Shown: positions 1 through 11,440, counted from the stretch's first letter. The stretch: 64,000 bases of DNA from Cryptomeria japonica (GCF_030272615.1 NW_026728906.1:1-64000); one strand, 5' to 3'. The notes: generated by a model from the sequence alone, not told the origin. Numbers and translations are program-made.

Positions 1-360
1 TCACCATCCTTTCATTAACGTTGAAATTTTCTATCTTCTCCCTGCCCTGCTGCGTATGCCTATCTCAAGATCAACTTACCTCCTGCCTTACACGTATTCT
101 CGCCATCGCCATCATTTTAGTAATGTGGAATTGTTTAGACTTAATTGGAACGGTGGGCTTCTTCAAAGGAAACAATATATAAATCTTTCTCCACCGTGGG
201 AGAATCGGTATGAGAGGAAAGTTTCTTTCTTGGAGTTGGATATTGGCCTAAAGACTGTCCATGCTTTGTACCCTTTTTCAATGAGATTTTTATCTCTCGT
301 CATTTAAATTAATTTATGTTATTCAATGTTTATTTCTCAGATTGTCTATGTTCTAGGACA
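1..360. other. Distal upstream flank of a GLP copy left of the window
   Basis: By array phase this lies about 215-575 bp upstream of the ATG of a GLP gene that should sit just left of position 1. An open frame runs through it in the plus direction, but it has no recognisable domain and starts in promoter sequence, so I do not call it a gene. The stretch recurs intact in every unit (for example 12693-13052). Confidence 0.5.
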
Positions 361-513
361 GAAAAACATTGCTCAAAATAACTTATGTTCATTTACTTTA
401 CATTGAATGCGTTGATTAGAATATCTATTTCACATCCATCTACAATTTTGAAGTCAAGTAGGTGTATTACTTTTCTTTAGCAGTTTTGGAGACCTAAATT
501 ATAGGTTTAAGAC
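361..513 (+). repeat. Diverged local duplication, copy A
   Basis: Shares several blocks with 968-1156 in the same order: an AAAACATTGCTCA block, TTCACATCCATCTACA, and AGCAGTTTTGGAGA followed by a TAGGTTTA/TTTAGGTGA block. The copies have diverged by substitutions and small gaps, so this duplication is far older than the array. Origin unknown. Present in all units. Confidence 0.65.
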
Positions 514-967
514 AACATATGCAAACATAAGAACCAATTTATGGAGGATAAATGTATAAGAAGATAGATTTTGGAGAGGTATTCTACAAGAAAAAAAACT
601 TTTTGGTGGTGTTGAGAATCCCATCTTGGAAGAGACCATGTTGTCCAAGGGATCTAGTATTTAGAATTATTTAAGATCGTTTTATTTTTCCAAACCCTAG
701 AGGGTAGATGGGTAGCGGAAATAGAATCCGGTTTTGACATTACAATTCACTAGAATCCATCACCTCTATAAGATATAACCTTATTAAGACGTTGATGTCT
801 GATTTTCAGAATGTCATGGGTGAGTAGTTTGAATGCATCTTGAACTACCTTGGGTCAAGGTACAACAGTGACTAAAAATCGTACCGCTTCCAATACTCAT
901 AACTATAATGAATGTAAACCGCGATATTTTAGAGAAAAGAGCCTTCATTCTCAAACTGTTGATGGGT
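514..967. other. Non-coding spacer, nothing recognised
   Basis: No conserved coding frame, RNA gene or repeat signature seen. Short open frames here are interrupted and of ordinary composition. Confidence 0.5.
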
Positions 968-1156
968 GCGAAAACATTGCTCACGTTGCGTTGAGTGCGT
1001 TGCTTAGATTGTCTCTTTCACATCCATCTACAGTTGAACTCGGCCAAAATTTAATCTTTAGGTGAGTGTGTTGTTGTAAATGAAGTGCATTGTTGTAAAT
1101 GAAGTAGGTGTCTTTTCTAGCAGTTTTGGAGATCAAAATTTTACCTTTAGGTGAGT
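968..1156 (+). repeat. Diverged local duplication, copy B
   Basis: Partner of 361-513. It contains a further short tandem repeat at 1071-1105: a 19-bp unit beginning TTGTTGTAAATGAAGT, present once in full and once for 16 bp. Confidence 0.65.
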
Positions 1157-1599
1157 GAATTCTCTTTAATAAAGTAGGTTTACTACTTTTTCTAATGTTT
1201 GAGATCTGTCTATTTCCATTTTTCGACACCAAAACTTTTCGTCCAGTTGACTGCATTGTCCTCTCGATTCTCCTTTTAACAAAGTACATACAGTTGATTT
1301 AGATGATTTATTTTTTATTATTTTTGTGAGATATATGTTTATTTAATATTTTTTTTAACTTAATGTTTTGATGAATTAGTTGTTTGGGGTAACTAAATAG
1401 GAAAATATAATATTAAAGATTATTTTTTTCCTCTTACTTCAATCAAATATATGAGAAAAGTATTTCATATTGATTAGACATTTCATTTTATTTATTTTTA
1501 TTTATATTGATTGAATTTTCTTTTCTTTTATATCAAATAATATGACAATTATAAATAGTTTATAAAAAATATTCAATTTGAGAAGTAAAAAATGCGTTA
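1157..1599. other. AT-rich non-coding stretch
   Basis: T-rich and A-rich runs dominate from about 1300 to 1600. No gene is visible. Confidence 0.5.
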
Positions 1600-1674
1600 A
1601 AAGTGATATATTGGGATGATTCTTGGTTGGGAAACGTTTAGTTCCATGATCCCTTGTTTACCTATCAAGAATTA
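1600..1674 (+). pseudogene. Possible vestige of a LINE reverse-transcriptase C-terminal region
   Basis: The plus-strand frame from 1600 reads KVIYWDDSWLGNV, then a stop, then FHDPLFTYQEL. The tryptophan-rich pattern resembles the segment near the zinc-binding region after reverse transcriptase in plant non-LTR retrotransposons, which commonly has a W-x-D-x-W core. Only about 25 residues can be read, with one stop codon and frame loss afterwards. The match is from memory of the family pattern and could be chance. Recurs in every unit. Confidence 0.25.
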
Positions 1675-2556
1675 TCTTTTTACTCTCTTTGGATAAGGGT
1701 GGCTAACTAATGAACTTTTTACAATTAAGAAATCAAAGTGATCAACAATCGAATATAAGGAACAAATAGAGTGAGAGGGGGAATAAAATTCTACACCTGA
1801 TCGATTCATGATTATAATAAGTGGTTCATATTATAGAAGAGCAAGTCAATAAAACAGTTTGGTCATATTTTACGCTAGTATAATCTCAGTTTTCTTGATA
1901 ACTACTCGAGTACATTTTTTTTTAATATCTCTCATAGGTTTTACCTTGTCTTTCATACCACACTCACAATCTCCAATTCCCCATTGAGTTTCCACAAATG
2001 ACTAATACGAAAGGTAAATCTACATCCATGTAAGAGCATGGACACCGGGAGTGATCTAATATTGGATGCAATTAAGTGAGGAATATTTTTTGAATGAATC
2101 CCTATACTTTTGGACCCTTTAATGACATGGTTTGCATAAGTAAGAAAATGTTTATTAATGTAGAGAGCATGGTTTTAGGTACTTTTCTATGTGGAGGTGA
2201 TACAAATAGGCATGGGTAGCCTATGCGGTTACAGATGATTGTGGTTCTTCCATCAACGCTATTCTCTTTTTTATTGAATGATATGGTGTAATAGAAAAGT
2301 CAAGAATATACAACTAGCAATTGCACCTTGGTGTGCAATATGTACGCCGAATAGATGTGGAATGATTATTAAAAAAAATTGATCTATTTTTTCATATATT
2401 TGTGCAACACGTGAGATAAATTAGCAAACCATTTAGTAAATGATATTATTTATTCAACAAAGGTCTCAACATTTGAAAAAATTATAGATCCAAATCAACT
2501 ATGCATCTACTTAAACGGACAAATGCAATCAAACAAAACCCTTAAACCGGGAATAT
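1675..2556. other. Non-coding spacer, nothing recognised
   Basis: No conserved frame or RNA gene seen. Two unit-2 private variants (equivalent to 1855 and 2037) fall here. Confidence 0.5.
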
Positions 2557-2595
2557 AATCGAGTTCCATTACCAATATTCTTATGTTTTGTTTGA

Positions 2596-3266
2596 AATAG
2601 GGAGAGAAGGAGAGAGGGAGATATAGGGATATAAAGAGAGAGATAGAGGAGGAAGAGTGAGGGAAAGATAAAGGAGTGAGGAGATAGAGTTAGGCGATAA
2701 ATATAGAGAGGAAGATAGAGATCGAGATTGATATAGATATGGAGAAGAATAGGGATATGGATATGAGAGGAAGAGATAAAGAGAGAGGAGAGAGAAATAG
2801 ATAGAGATAGAAGAGATAAATATATAGAGAGGGGGAGAGAGAATGAGCGAGGGATAACTTTGAATCAATTGTGCATTCATTAATACAAACCAAACATAAG
2901 TGAAAGAAAACCTTTCAATCAAAAGATAATTGAACTCCATTACCAATAGGCTCATGTTATGTTTGCAATAGTGAGAGGGGAGAGATGAATAGATAAAGAG
3001 AGCGAGACATGTCTGGAGATAGGGTGACAGAGGAAGAGAGAGCTAGAGATGGGAATGAAGAGAGGGAGGTGGCAAAGAAATAGATGGTTAAAGAGAGTGA
3101 GACGTGCCTAGATAGAGTGAGAGAGGATGAAAAGGACAAATAAAGAGAGATATAGTTGTAGAGGGATAAGGAGAAATTAAGATAAAGATTAGGAGATAGA
3201 AACGGATAGAAAAGAAGAGATACAAAGATACAAAAGGGGAGAGAGAGAGAGAGGGAGGGAGGGATA
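2596..3266 (+). repeat. Purine-rich GA/GATA tract in two parts, unit 1
   Basis: Two long runs of GAGA, GATA and GGGA words, 2596-2854 and 2967-3266, are almost pure purine plus T on the plus strand. Each is preceded by a related leader containing CCATTACCAATA (2566 and 2937, spacing 371 bp) and followed by a partly similar AT-rich trailer. This indicates an old tandem duplication of a leader-plus-tract module. Minus-strand open frames rich in Ser, Leu and Tyr here are products of the low-complexity sequence. GAGA-type tracts can bind BBR/BPC factors in plants; no such role is shown here. Confidence 0.85.
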
Positions 3267-3849
3267 TTTTTGGGCCAATTTGTAATTCAAACTCGTTAAT
3301 GAAGATGTTAACATAGGTTGACACCTAGTATGGTGGTTATACCTTTTGTAAATCTTTGAACCAATAGTAATAGTATTAACATAGTATTGAATTATTTGTA
3401 ATTGCCATGTATAACCTCATTTTGTGTGTTTTGTCACGTATGCACTATCCTTTAGTGCATTATCCACTTATACTTCTCAGTACATAATACATCTGAGGAA
3501 TTTTGTAGATAGAGTGGCAAGGGAAGAAGTTACATAGAAGTTGTATACTTCAACACTTCTCTTGTTTGTATTTATTTCTCACATTTGGGAGTCTTAAATT
3601 ACACACTATAATTATTTTCTCGATATCCATACTTGCCTTGCTTTAGCTTTACAAACAACCTTATGACCACACATAATAAGGTCAAGTCATCCTAAAGCCC
3701 ATACAACCTTGCATCCCTCTAATGACATGTGTGGTTAATAATCACATTCTAAACTGAATTAACAATAGCTTCGATTTTATGTCCAACGACCATTAAGTTT
3801 AATTTAATCTAAATTGTTCTATTGATCTAGATTCTCCTTTAAATAAGAA
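3267..3849. other. Non-coding spacer with one short hairpin
   Basis: The only structure seen is a perfect 8-bp inverted repeat, ATGCACTA/TAGTGCAT, with a 5-nt loop at 3440-3460. No coding signal. Confidence 0.5.
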
Positions 3850-4065
3850 TAATATTTAAGAAGTCATAAACATATAATTTAATATTAAATTTTTTAAATA
3901 CATAATTAATTATTTTAATATTATAAACTTTTAAAAGCAATAAATATTAATAGATAAAAATTTCAAAATAAATTAAAACAAATTATTTTTAAAATTCAAA
4001 ATATAATTTAAAAATAATAATATATAGAACTTTTTACATTTTTAAAAATACTAAAAAATCGAACT
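3850..4065. other. Very AT-rich block
   Basis: Nearly all A and T, with many TTAATATT and AAATTT words, directly beside the LTR remnant. Matrix-attachment-like composition, but no defining motif. A second AT-rich block is at about 5160-5400, so the remnant sits between two such blocks. Confidence 0.55.
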
Positions 4066-4075
4066 ATTTCAACAA

Positions 4076-4623
4076 TGAGGTTTAGACCAACCATGCACTA
4101 CAATTTGCAATCAACAAATAACAAATGGTATGAGCACTAAGTAATTCATCATATATCTTCGCATTTCTCCATCATAATCAGTAAAATTCAATTAACTTTG
4201 AGAAGTAACAAGAACCCATGCAAAATGTAGAAAGACAGCACAAACATCCACCATATCTTCAACAAAACTTATGTATTAATTTCAACAAGTCTTGGAAACA
4301 ATCTCTAGCTTCCTCCTCCTACTCTACTTTCTAACAGTTCTGCTCTACTCTATTATCCACCTATTAACCTTTAAAAATGAGAAGGCAAACCTTATATAGA
4401 AGTCTTGATACAAATGAATGTCCGAGATTGATTTGAATTTAATGGCCGAGATTTAACCATGAAACCCTAATTAGGGCTAGTTATAACAACAACCACTTTA
4501 ACCAATGAGAAAACTACAACACTTTGGGCACATGTCCCTCTTTGAATGTGGATCAATGAGAAATGAGATTAGGTACATTGAATAATATTTGATGTAATGC
4601 CATATGTCACTTGCTCCTCCTTT
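4076..4623 (-). mobile_element. LTR-retrotransposon remnant: probable 3' LTR with polypurine tract, unit 1
   Basis: On the minus strand a polypurine tract, AAAGGAGGAGCAAG (4623-4610), is followed directly by TGACATATGG (from 4609), the usual arrangement at the start of a 3' LTR. About 210 bp further in is TATATAA (4398-4392), as expected for a U3 promoter, with an ATTGG box between. The end of the LTR is uncertain; 4076, where the plus strand reads TGAGG, is one candidate. No matching 5' LTR is visible to the right, so the element is truncated or badly decayed. Family not identified. The same remnant is at 16768-17315, 29460-30007, 42152-42699 and 54844-55391. Confidence 0.45.
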
Positions 4624-6236
4624 GATGAGTTAGGTTCAATACACCTACAAGAACTGACTTGGCATCACTGAATTGGTCTATGATGATCAAGCACCACCTT
4701 AGCTTGCATGTCTCCCTAGCAATATGTCGACACTCAACATCATCCAATTGCTTGATGTGATGGTTCATATTCTCAAATTGCATCCTCTTGAAAATCAAGT
4801 TTCTAGCTTTGATTAACTCTTCTAAAACTATTTATAACATGTAATTTTTTTCATATCAGTTATCTTTTTCTTGAATAATATTTTAGGAGATTGACAAAAT
4901 ACCTAGGTTTACATTTATTATACTTTTAGTATTGTTATCTATTCTTTCATTGTGGTAGATGTAAAATGTTTCTATCATAATTTTGTGGGATACATATATG
5001 ACTAATCCATTACAATACAAGGAACATTTTGGAGCACCAACAACAACTACGTATTTAGACTTTGTTAGTGTATCTGAATGTTCCTTCTAGATAAATTTTA
5101 GAGTTGATATTAGCTTGTTAGGATGTTGGTTTCTTGGGATTCTATGCCTGTGTGTGATGACATTTCATTATATTAATTAAAATATTTCTAATTGATAGAG
5201 TTTCTATTTTATTTATGATTTTAATATACATATTTATATAATTTATAAAAAACTTTTCAATAAAATATTTAATATATTTATAAAAATCTTTATCATAATA
5301 ATGTATATTTAATTCAAATAAAAATTTCTATCTTAATTTGTTTTAAATTTAATGAAAAATAAATAAATAAGTATAAATTATTTTGTAATTTATGAAATAG
5401 GCTCATGACAATAACTGCATAGTTACTCTCTAGTTGGTATGATGTCAAAAAAATTAGATGCACGTAACATCATTTGGCTACCAGTTGGAGGAATTGTTGA
5501 AGAGATTGTATGGTTAATTAGTAACTTATATTTCATAAGTTTTATTTTTCAAAAAGCTTTGAATGAAACCTACACTAGATGTGTGTGCATGTAACCACCC
5601 AGATGATGGAACTTTACTACATTTTGTGTAGTATAATTCACGAAATGATACTTCATCATTAAAATATGTGAACAATTTTTAAAATAACCAAATTGGAAAG
5701 AGCATAAACAATACGGGGGCAAAAAGAACACAAAATATGCACTAGGAACTATTATTGTCTTCCTCCATAAAAGCCTCCACAAAAAAGTGCTTGTAATAGG
5801 AATAAATCTCTGGAAGCAATTATTCTCATCCAAAATTCATGTAACAAAGATTCATAGTTGACAAAGGATCTTTTCATCAGCAATGGAACAAGGGACACTA
5901 TAGCCTAAAAAGGCAAACGTGACTACCAAAATAAAGTAAAACTAGATGAGGCCATGAGGCAAAACAAAATCTCCACATGCCCTCTAATGCTAGATAACTG
6001 GTCTAAGTGGTGCAAAACATGACCTTGAAGAACTCAAGTAACGGTAAAAAAAGGTTAAAAATTAGACCAAGAAGGAGTCTTGCGGCCTTGTAAATAGCCA
6101 AAATGACATTCATGCAAGGAAAAATTAATAGAGAAAGACAAAACAGTTTTATTCAAATTGTTCAAAATTCATGCAAAAATAGATAAGCAACATATGCAAC
6201 TCTAAGATTGACCAAAAATTGATTTGATTTGACAAT
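4624..6236. other. Decayed non-coding sequence, perhaps internal part of the LTR element
   Basis: If the polypurine tract is real, sequence to its right is internal to the same element. The minus-strand frame 4607-4798 gives 63 codons with no family I recognise. Another of 87 codons at 5570-5833 also lacks any known motif. About 5160-5400 is very AT-rich. No reverse transcriptase, integrase or protease motif was seen. Confidence 0.4.
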
Positions 6237-6241
6237 ATTTA

Positions 6242-7759
6242 TGTTAACAACAGCCAAGAGGGAAGAATGAGAGGGGGGTGAATCAGTCTTCACCGGAATA
6301 ACAAACTTTACCGCAAAACACAGATTTGATAAACTGCAGTAATAAGACAGATAAGAAAATTAATAGCACAACACACAACACTAAGATTTTGATGCGCAAA
6401 ACCCAGTTAAGCGAAAAACCATGGTGGGAACCTACCCACAGTAAGATGATACTCTACAATAGTATGTGAAAATATTACAATGAGGAATGCACATGCATTC
6501 AGGCACACTGCCTAGAGCTCACTGCTCAAATAATATTTGCTCGGAAGGCTACAACCCTTAGGGAAGTCTCACTGACTCGCAATAAGATTTGGACTACAAT
6601 TCGAAAGAAATGAACGGAAAGAATAGCATCTCCAAATAGAATCTCACCACAAACTCAACATCGAAGGATACATCACATGTTCGCACACAAACCTCTCTCT
6701 GATAATGAAGACACAACATCAAACAACCAAATTACATGACTATATCACCTATATATATAATTTATCAACCTTGATAACAAGGTCGGCTAAACCCTCGACC
6801 CTCAATTAAAAAATTACATCACACGATACAAACACTGACCACCAGACCAATATAGTGGTTTACATAGCATAGCATGGTTCTAGGTCAAATTCCCAAACAC
6901 ATAACTCCACCGAAAATCACGCAAAGATCAATCGCAACACGCTACACCACCAGAAATGGTGCATAACACACAAATCATCACTGGTTGATAGAAACCACCA
7001 AAAACTCACACAACGATAAATACAGATTGCCAAAACAAATAGGACATAATTAAAAAAAATACCAGCAAGCACATTAGAATCATCCACAATAGCTGCACCA
7101 ACACTACTTTTCAAATCTTCATCGGTCAACGTCTGAAAGCTAAAGAACACAACCAATCAACAACGGCCAGGAAGAAAGATAACTTGCGGAGAACCAAATC
7201 ATGATTCAACTGAAATTAAGATACACAAGACCTTCCCAAGAAATATCCCAAAATCTCAGCACCAGATCTGATCACACCAAAATATACCAGAGGATATACC
7301 GAACTCTGCGAAACAGTGATCAACAAAGCATCGCTACAAACCGGATCAGAAAATCTTCCCAATCTGCAATCACCAGAGAAAATCATAGGAATATGTTGAC
7401 ATCAATGACCACAACATATCCTAGCATGACCAACAATATCGAACAATTTATGCCAAAACAACCACTTTATATCACTAGTTCAAATCAAATATCTATGCCA
7501 AAAGATCAGCCTATGCAAATTTTACCACACCAGAAAGTGCCAAAAAGCCAGCACACAAGGATCGGCTTTTTAATAAAATATCCCAAACCTTTACACATGC
7601 AGATTGACCATAGTAAAATAATTGATCGTCTTATTAAAATTGAAGACAAATCATCTTTTAGCTAATTAAGCGCTTCCACTATCCACACAATAATGTGTTC
7701 CTAAAAAATCGCCCTACAGTAGAGCTTCAAATTTGTCAACTTGGTCTCCATGATCAACA
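6242..7759. mobile_element. Probable solo LTR, 1,518 bp, with 5-bp target duplication, unit 1
   Basis: The element begins TGTTAACAAC and ends GATCAACA, giving TGTT...AACA ends. It is flanked by ATTTA at 6237-6241 and ATTTA at 7760-7764. Near the left end is the GAGGGGGGTGAATCAG word, a type of sequence I associate with plant LTRs. A TATATATAA box lies at 6752-6760. No internal retroviral-type domain is present, which fits an LTR left by recombination between two LTRs. A 154-codon open frame at 7201-7665 lies inside it and has no recognisable domain. The boundary call could be chance in AT-rich sequence. Confidence 0.6.
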
Positions 7760-7764
7760 ATTTA

Positions 7765-8626
7765 ATAAAAAATATATATAATTTAAAATACACTAATCAA
7801 CCATGAAATAAAATCTCCTATTTTTATTTTATTATTTATACGATGAATTTTATAAACTTCAATTCATCGGGATTTTTAAAATCACAGTAGAAACACCTTC
7901 GGATTATCATGTCCTCACAAGAACACAAAAATATTATGGCACAAATCCACATTCCTTTCAGATGCTCAACCTCAATCAAAACCTCTATAAATCTGCAGTC
8001 ATAATTAAAATAAATTACAAACATGTGAGTACCAAAAAACTAGTGGAGCTCAAAAAAAGAAAATGCACAGATTGAGATGAATGATAAGCTCTTAATATCT
8101 TTGATCAACTTAGGGGTGATTAAAAATACATATCTAATACAGTTCCACCTATAATATCAGATGCTATCTAGAATCATGTAATGTTTCATGGATAAGATTA
8201 ACATAACCAGGCATTATTCTAACAACTAACCATCTAGCAAACTTACATAGAAGAATATTCTAGTTAGAATATCATACACTAACAACACATAGCTTGAAAA
8301 ATTGGCGTAGGCTATTTTGGGTTCATGGAGGTGCGAGCAAACGTTAATCTATAGTAAGTGAAATTGCTCAAACCCACAAAAAGGTCATTTGGAGCTCGTC
8401 GATTTTGCACAAGTCACGAGTTTTCTCTTGCACAAGTGTTTATCCTTTTGTAGACTACGGTCTTCTTCAGCATGGTTTTCTATGTGGTTTTCTTCTATTT
8501 TTTTGTGTGTGCCTGGTTTATTCGTGTGTGTACCTAATGTTCAGATTGCTTTGGAAAACCAGGTTATTTCCCCTGTTGGTGAACTTTTAACTAGCACATT
8601 TTTCAAGGACTAGTGCACCCAACACC
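7765..8626. other. Non-coding spacer with one short hairpin
   Basis: An 8-bp perfect inverted repeat, ATATTCTA/TAGAATAT, with a 2-nt loop is at 8255-8272. Overlapping open frames at 8389-8613 and 8405-8590 have no recognisable features. Confidence 0.45.
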
Positions 8627-8722
8627 CCTATTTTGCTAAAATAGGCTCAACTGTTGAGAGATGAAAGTGGACCTTGTAATTTGCATGAATCTAATTTGTT
8701 TTGTTGTCCCATCACAACAAAA
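8627..8722. repeat. Cluster of three perfect inverted repeats, unit 1
   Basis: Three stems occur in 96 bp. CCTATTTT/AAAATAGG (8 bp, 3-nt loop) is at 8627-8645. CTCAAC/GTTGAG (6 bp, 1-nt loop) is at 8646-8658. TTTTGTTGT/ACAACAAAA (9 bp, 6-nt loop) is at 8699-8722. The first two abut. They could be the structured end of an unrecognised element or of a small RNA, but no boundary was found. Recurs in all units. Confidence 0.5.
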
Positions 8723-9720
8723 TGTTTCGAAAAGGTGTGAACTTCATATAAACACAACTCCCTTTCCCATTCTAGGAATCAATGTACTCAATATAGAAAA
8801 CCAAAAAACCTAGTCAATCAAGCATTCAGGGAGCGAAACGATAAAGAAGTCCCAATTTGATTATTCAATCATTGAAATATATGCTATAGCAATTATGATC
8901 AAGTGTATTATGTAATTCGTACCTAAGATAAGGTGTCATCATTTCACCATTTATCATTTGCTTAGCCTCTTTTCTTGTGGGGGCATGCATCCTATCTCAT
9001 CATTATCATTGTTGAAGAGAGAACACTAATACGCGGTTTGGATAAGGTAATCCCTTATATGAAATAACCATTTCTCCCAATTTTCTCTATCTACAGGTCC
9101 AAATCCGATAACAAGAAAGTTAAAGAAAAGTAGACCAGACATTAGCAGGCATCACAAAACATTGATTGAACGAAAACCCTAAGAACAGGGCACCCAGCAG
9201 TCATTGACCCATATTTTTAAGAGGCAAGTGATCAAATATTGTCGATTTCATTTTCGATCATCTCTCAATTTTCCCTCAACTTTAGACACGGATCTCCAAC
9301 GTTTCTCTCTAGTACAATTAGCTTCATATTACAGTCCCAATTTCCTCTCTATGTCTCCATCTCAGATATGTCTTACTCTTTCTATATTTCATCTTGTATC
9401 TACTACATTCTATAAAACTTAGTCATTTTACCATTGTTAGACTAGTTCATCTATAGACACTTCACTGTCTCCATCTCATGCAACAAAAGGAACAGGAACC
9501 TAATTTCGTATCCCTTCCTTAAAGACAACAACTAGTCCTATTCTTATTACTAATTATGTTGTGTCAACTAAGATCTTCTAGCTTACATTGGTCAATCGTA
9601 GGATCTTGTTTCCTCCATTTCAAGGTTTACATTGATTTATGAGATGGTATGATTATATATGCTACATAAACCAACATTTTTTAAGGTATGATCCCATATT
9701 GTATTGGTATAAAATTGGTG
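8723..9720. other. Non-coding spacer, variant-rich between units
   Basis: No gene is recognised. An open frame of 72 codons at 9204-9422 has no known motif. Seven of the private substitutions of units 4 and 5 (equivalent to 8759-9116) lie in this stretch. Confidence 0.45.
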
Positions 9721-10067
9721 GTACTGAAACCAACATTGATATAGAAAAAAATAGACATTTTTATTTCTAACGTGTTTCCATCTACATCTTTCACTTGTCT
9801 TGCAATTGTGTACATTCTCATGTAAATACCAACGATGTTATACTCGCGCCCTTTTATGCTTCATACCATAATGTGACTCCTCTAATTCCATAAGACCAGG
9901 AGTGCGCAAGGAGTGTAATGCTTCGTGTGGTTCATGTAACTAAACTCGGCTTCTATTTGTAGATATGAGCAAAGGTTGTGTTTTTATCACTTAAAATGTG
10001 CTTTATATGTTTTCTTAAATGCTCACATATACATACTGGTGGCATAAAATGAAAGTAAGCGTGTAGG
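9721..10067 (+). repeat. Diverged duplication of about 350 bp, copy A
   Basis: Aligns collinearly with 10741-11079 at a spacing of 1005-1020 bp. Shared words include CACTTGTCTTG, CAATGTTATAC/CGATGTTATAC, and a GCATAAAATGAAA/GCATAGAATGAAA block near the end. Substitutions and small gaps show it is old. It could be a pair of decayed repeats of one family; no coding frame survives. Confidence 0.65.
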
Positions 10068-10740
10068 ACTCAATAGAATATAAAATAGTGACTAGTGATT
10101 TAGAACTTTCCTTGGTGTAACCCAATAAAAAATATTGAAAAGAATGGAGTTGTACCCTCATCTCTAGTATCAATTAAATGCAAGATTCACAAGCCAACTT
10201 CTCAATTTGAGTCTTAAATACAAAGTGGACATTACCTAGCACTTATGTAATTTCGTACAATATTGTATTCTTGTGGAAAGAGCTTGCTTAACAATATGCT
10301 CGAGTTCTACGCTCATTGACTAATTCTCTCCAATGACAAAACTTATGTTTCCATGAGTTGAAATCTAGAATCTCCATTTCCAAGTGTTGCACCATCTTAT
10401 TACTCGACGTTTTTCTTCATCCAAATCTATTGATTGATATCTTCATTATTTTATAGTCTCTCTTTTCAATGTCTTCCCCCAAGCTAAACTATGCAACCAA
10501 ATAGCGTTCACTTCCTTGTCAACCTCAATCAAAACCTAGAATAAAAAACATGCACCTAGCTATCAAATATGGAATAAAATACATGCACTTGTCTAAAACA
10601 AATTAGCACTTCCCTAAATAAATCATGTAGAAAACTTTCTCCAATACCAACCGATCGATAATCAAATCGAATATTCCATTCTAATCTCACCATCGCTGAT
10701 TTTTGTTCTCTTCACTTATGTGCCGATCCAATGCACTATG
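10068..10740. other. Non-coding spacer between diverged duplicates
   Basis: No gene seen. Variant sites between units at 10105, 10323, 10581 and 10716. Confidence 0.45.
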
Positions 10741-11079
10741 CTACTGATGTGAACATTCAGAAAGCCAAAATTGGTATCTTCTACATCTACACCTTCCACT
10801 TGTCTTGAAATTTTGTATGTGGTCAAATTTTGTGCCTACAATGTTATACATAATATTTCGCACCCCTTTGTGATTTATAACAATATGTCACCCCTGTAAT
10901 ACCACAAGACTATTTAATAAAGAGTATGTTGATTGAATAAGATTTATGTATTTGAAATATGCTTCTTTTTTGTTGTGAGCATGTACTATGTTTTTCATCA
11001 ACTCAAGACATTATTGTTGCAGTTTCTTAAGAATTTGAGTATCTGCAGTAGTTGCATAGAATGAAAATGAGCAAGCTTC
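10741..11079 (+). repeat. Diverged duplication of about 350 bp, copy B
   Basis: Partner of 9721-10067. One inter-unit variant lies within it (T at 10998 in units 1 and 2, C in units 3-5). Confidence 0.65.
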
Positions 11080-11440
11080 AAAGACATAGGTTATATAGAC
11101 ATCGAAGGCATGAAAGAAGAGGTCGTGAAGCTTTAGAATGAACTGATGTATGAAGCTCTATTTTATTAGATCATTTATAAATGCATGGGAAAAGTAGAAG
11201 ATTATGATATTTGCAGATCTCACTGATAATGTATGAGTTATATCTATTATCTTATTCTTGATGGAAATGCGATTGCCAATTTCTCAATATGACGACACTT
11301 TTATCTTCTTCGTATCAATCAACAAATACCTTGAGATATTGGAAATTATATTCAAAATGCGCTTACAACTTACCTTAAAATGTGTTACAGCAAAGTGAAA
11401 TTTTAATGTTGTCATCAAAGGGACAAAACGACATCAATAT
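11080..11440. other. Non-coding GLP downstream flank, nothing recognised
   Basis: Lies 278-638 bp beyond the GLP stop codon on the gene strand. No motif seen, and no variant between units was found here. Confidence 0.45.

Noticed and set aside
2581-3324. Several minus-strand open frames rich in Ser, Leu, Tyr and Ile
   Set aside because: Translations of the GA/GATA low-complexity tract.
4127-4142. TGGTATGAGCAC, resembling an initiator-tRNA primer binding site
   Set aside because: It lacks two bases of the usual TGGTATCAGAGC and lies on the wrong strand for the minus-strand LTR defined by the polypurine tract.
4465-4476. CCCTAATTAGGG palindrome resembling two opposed telomere-repeat words
   Set aside because: A single copy inside the LTR remnant. 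It is not a telomeric array, and any telo-box role is unsupported.
7201-7665. 154-codon plus-strand open frame
   Set aside because: It lies inside the probable solo LTR, has no known domain, and its composition follows the A-rich strand. Units 3-5 carry a Glu to Gln change.
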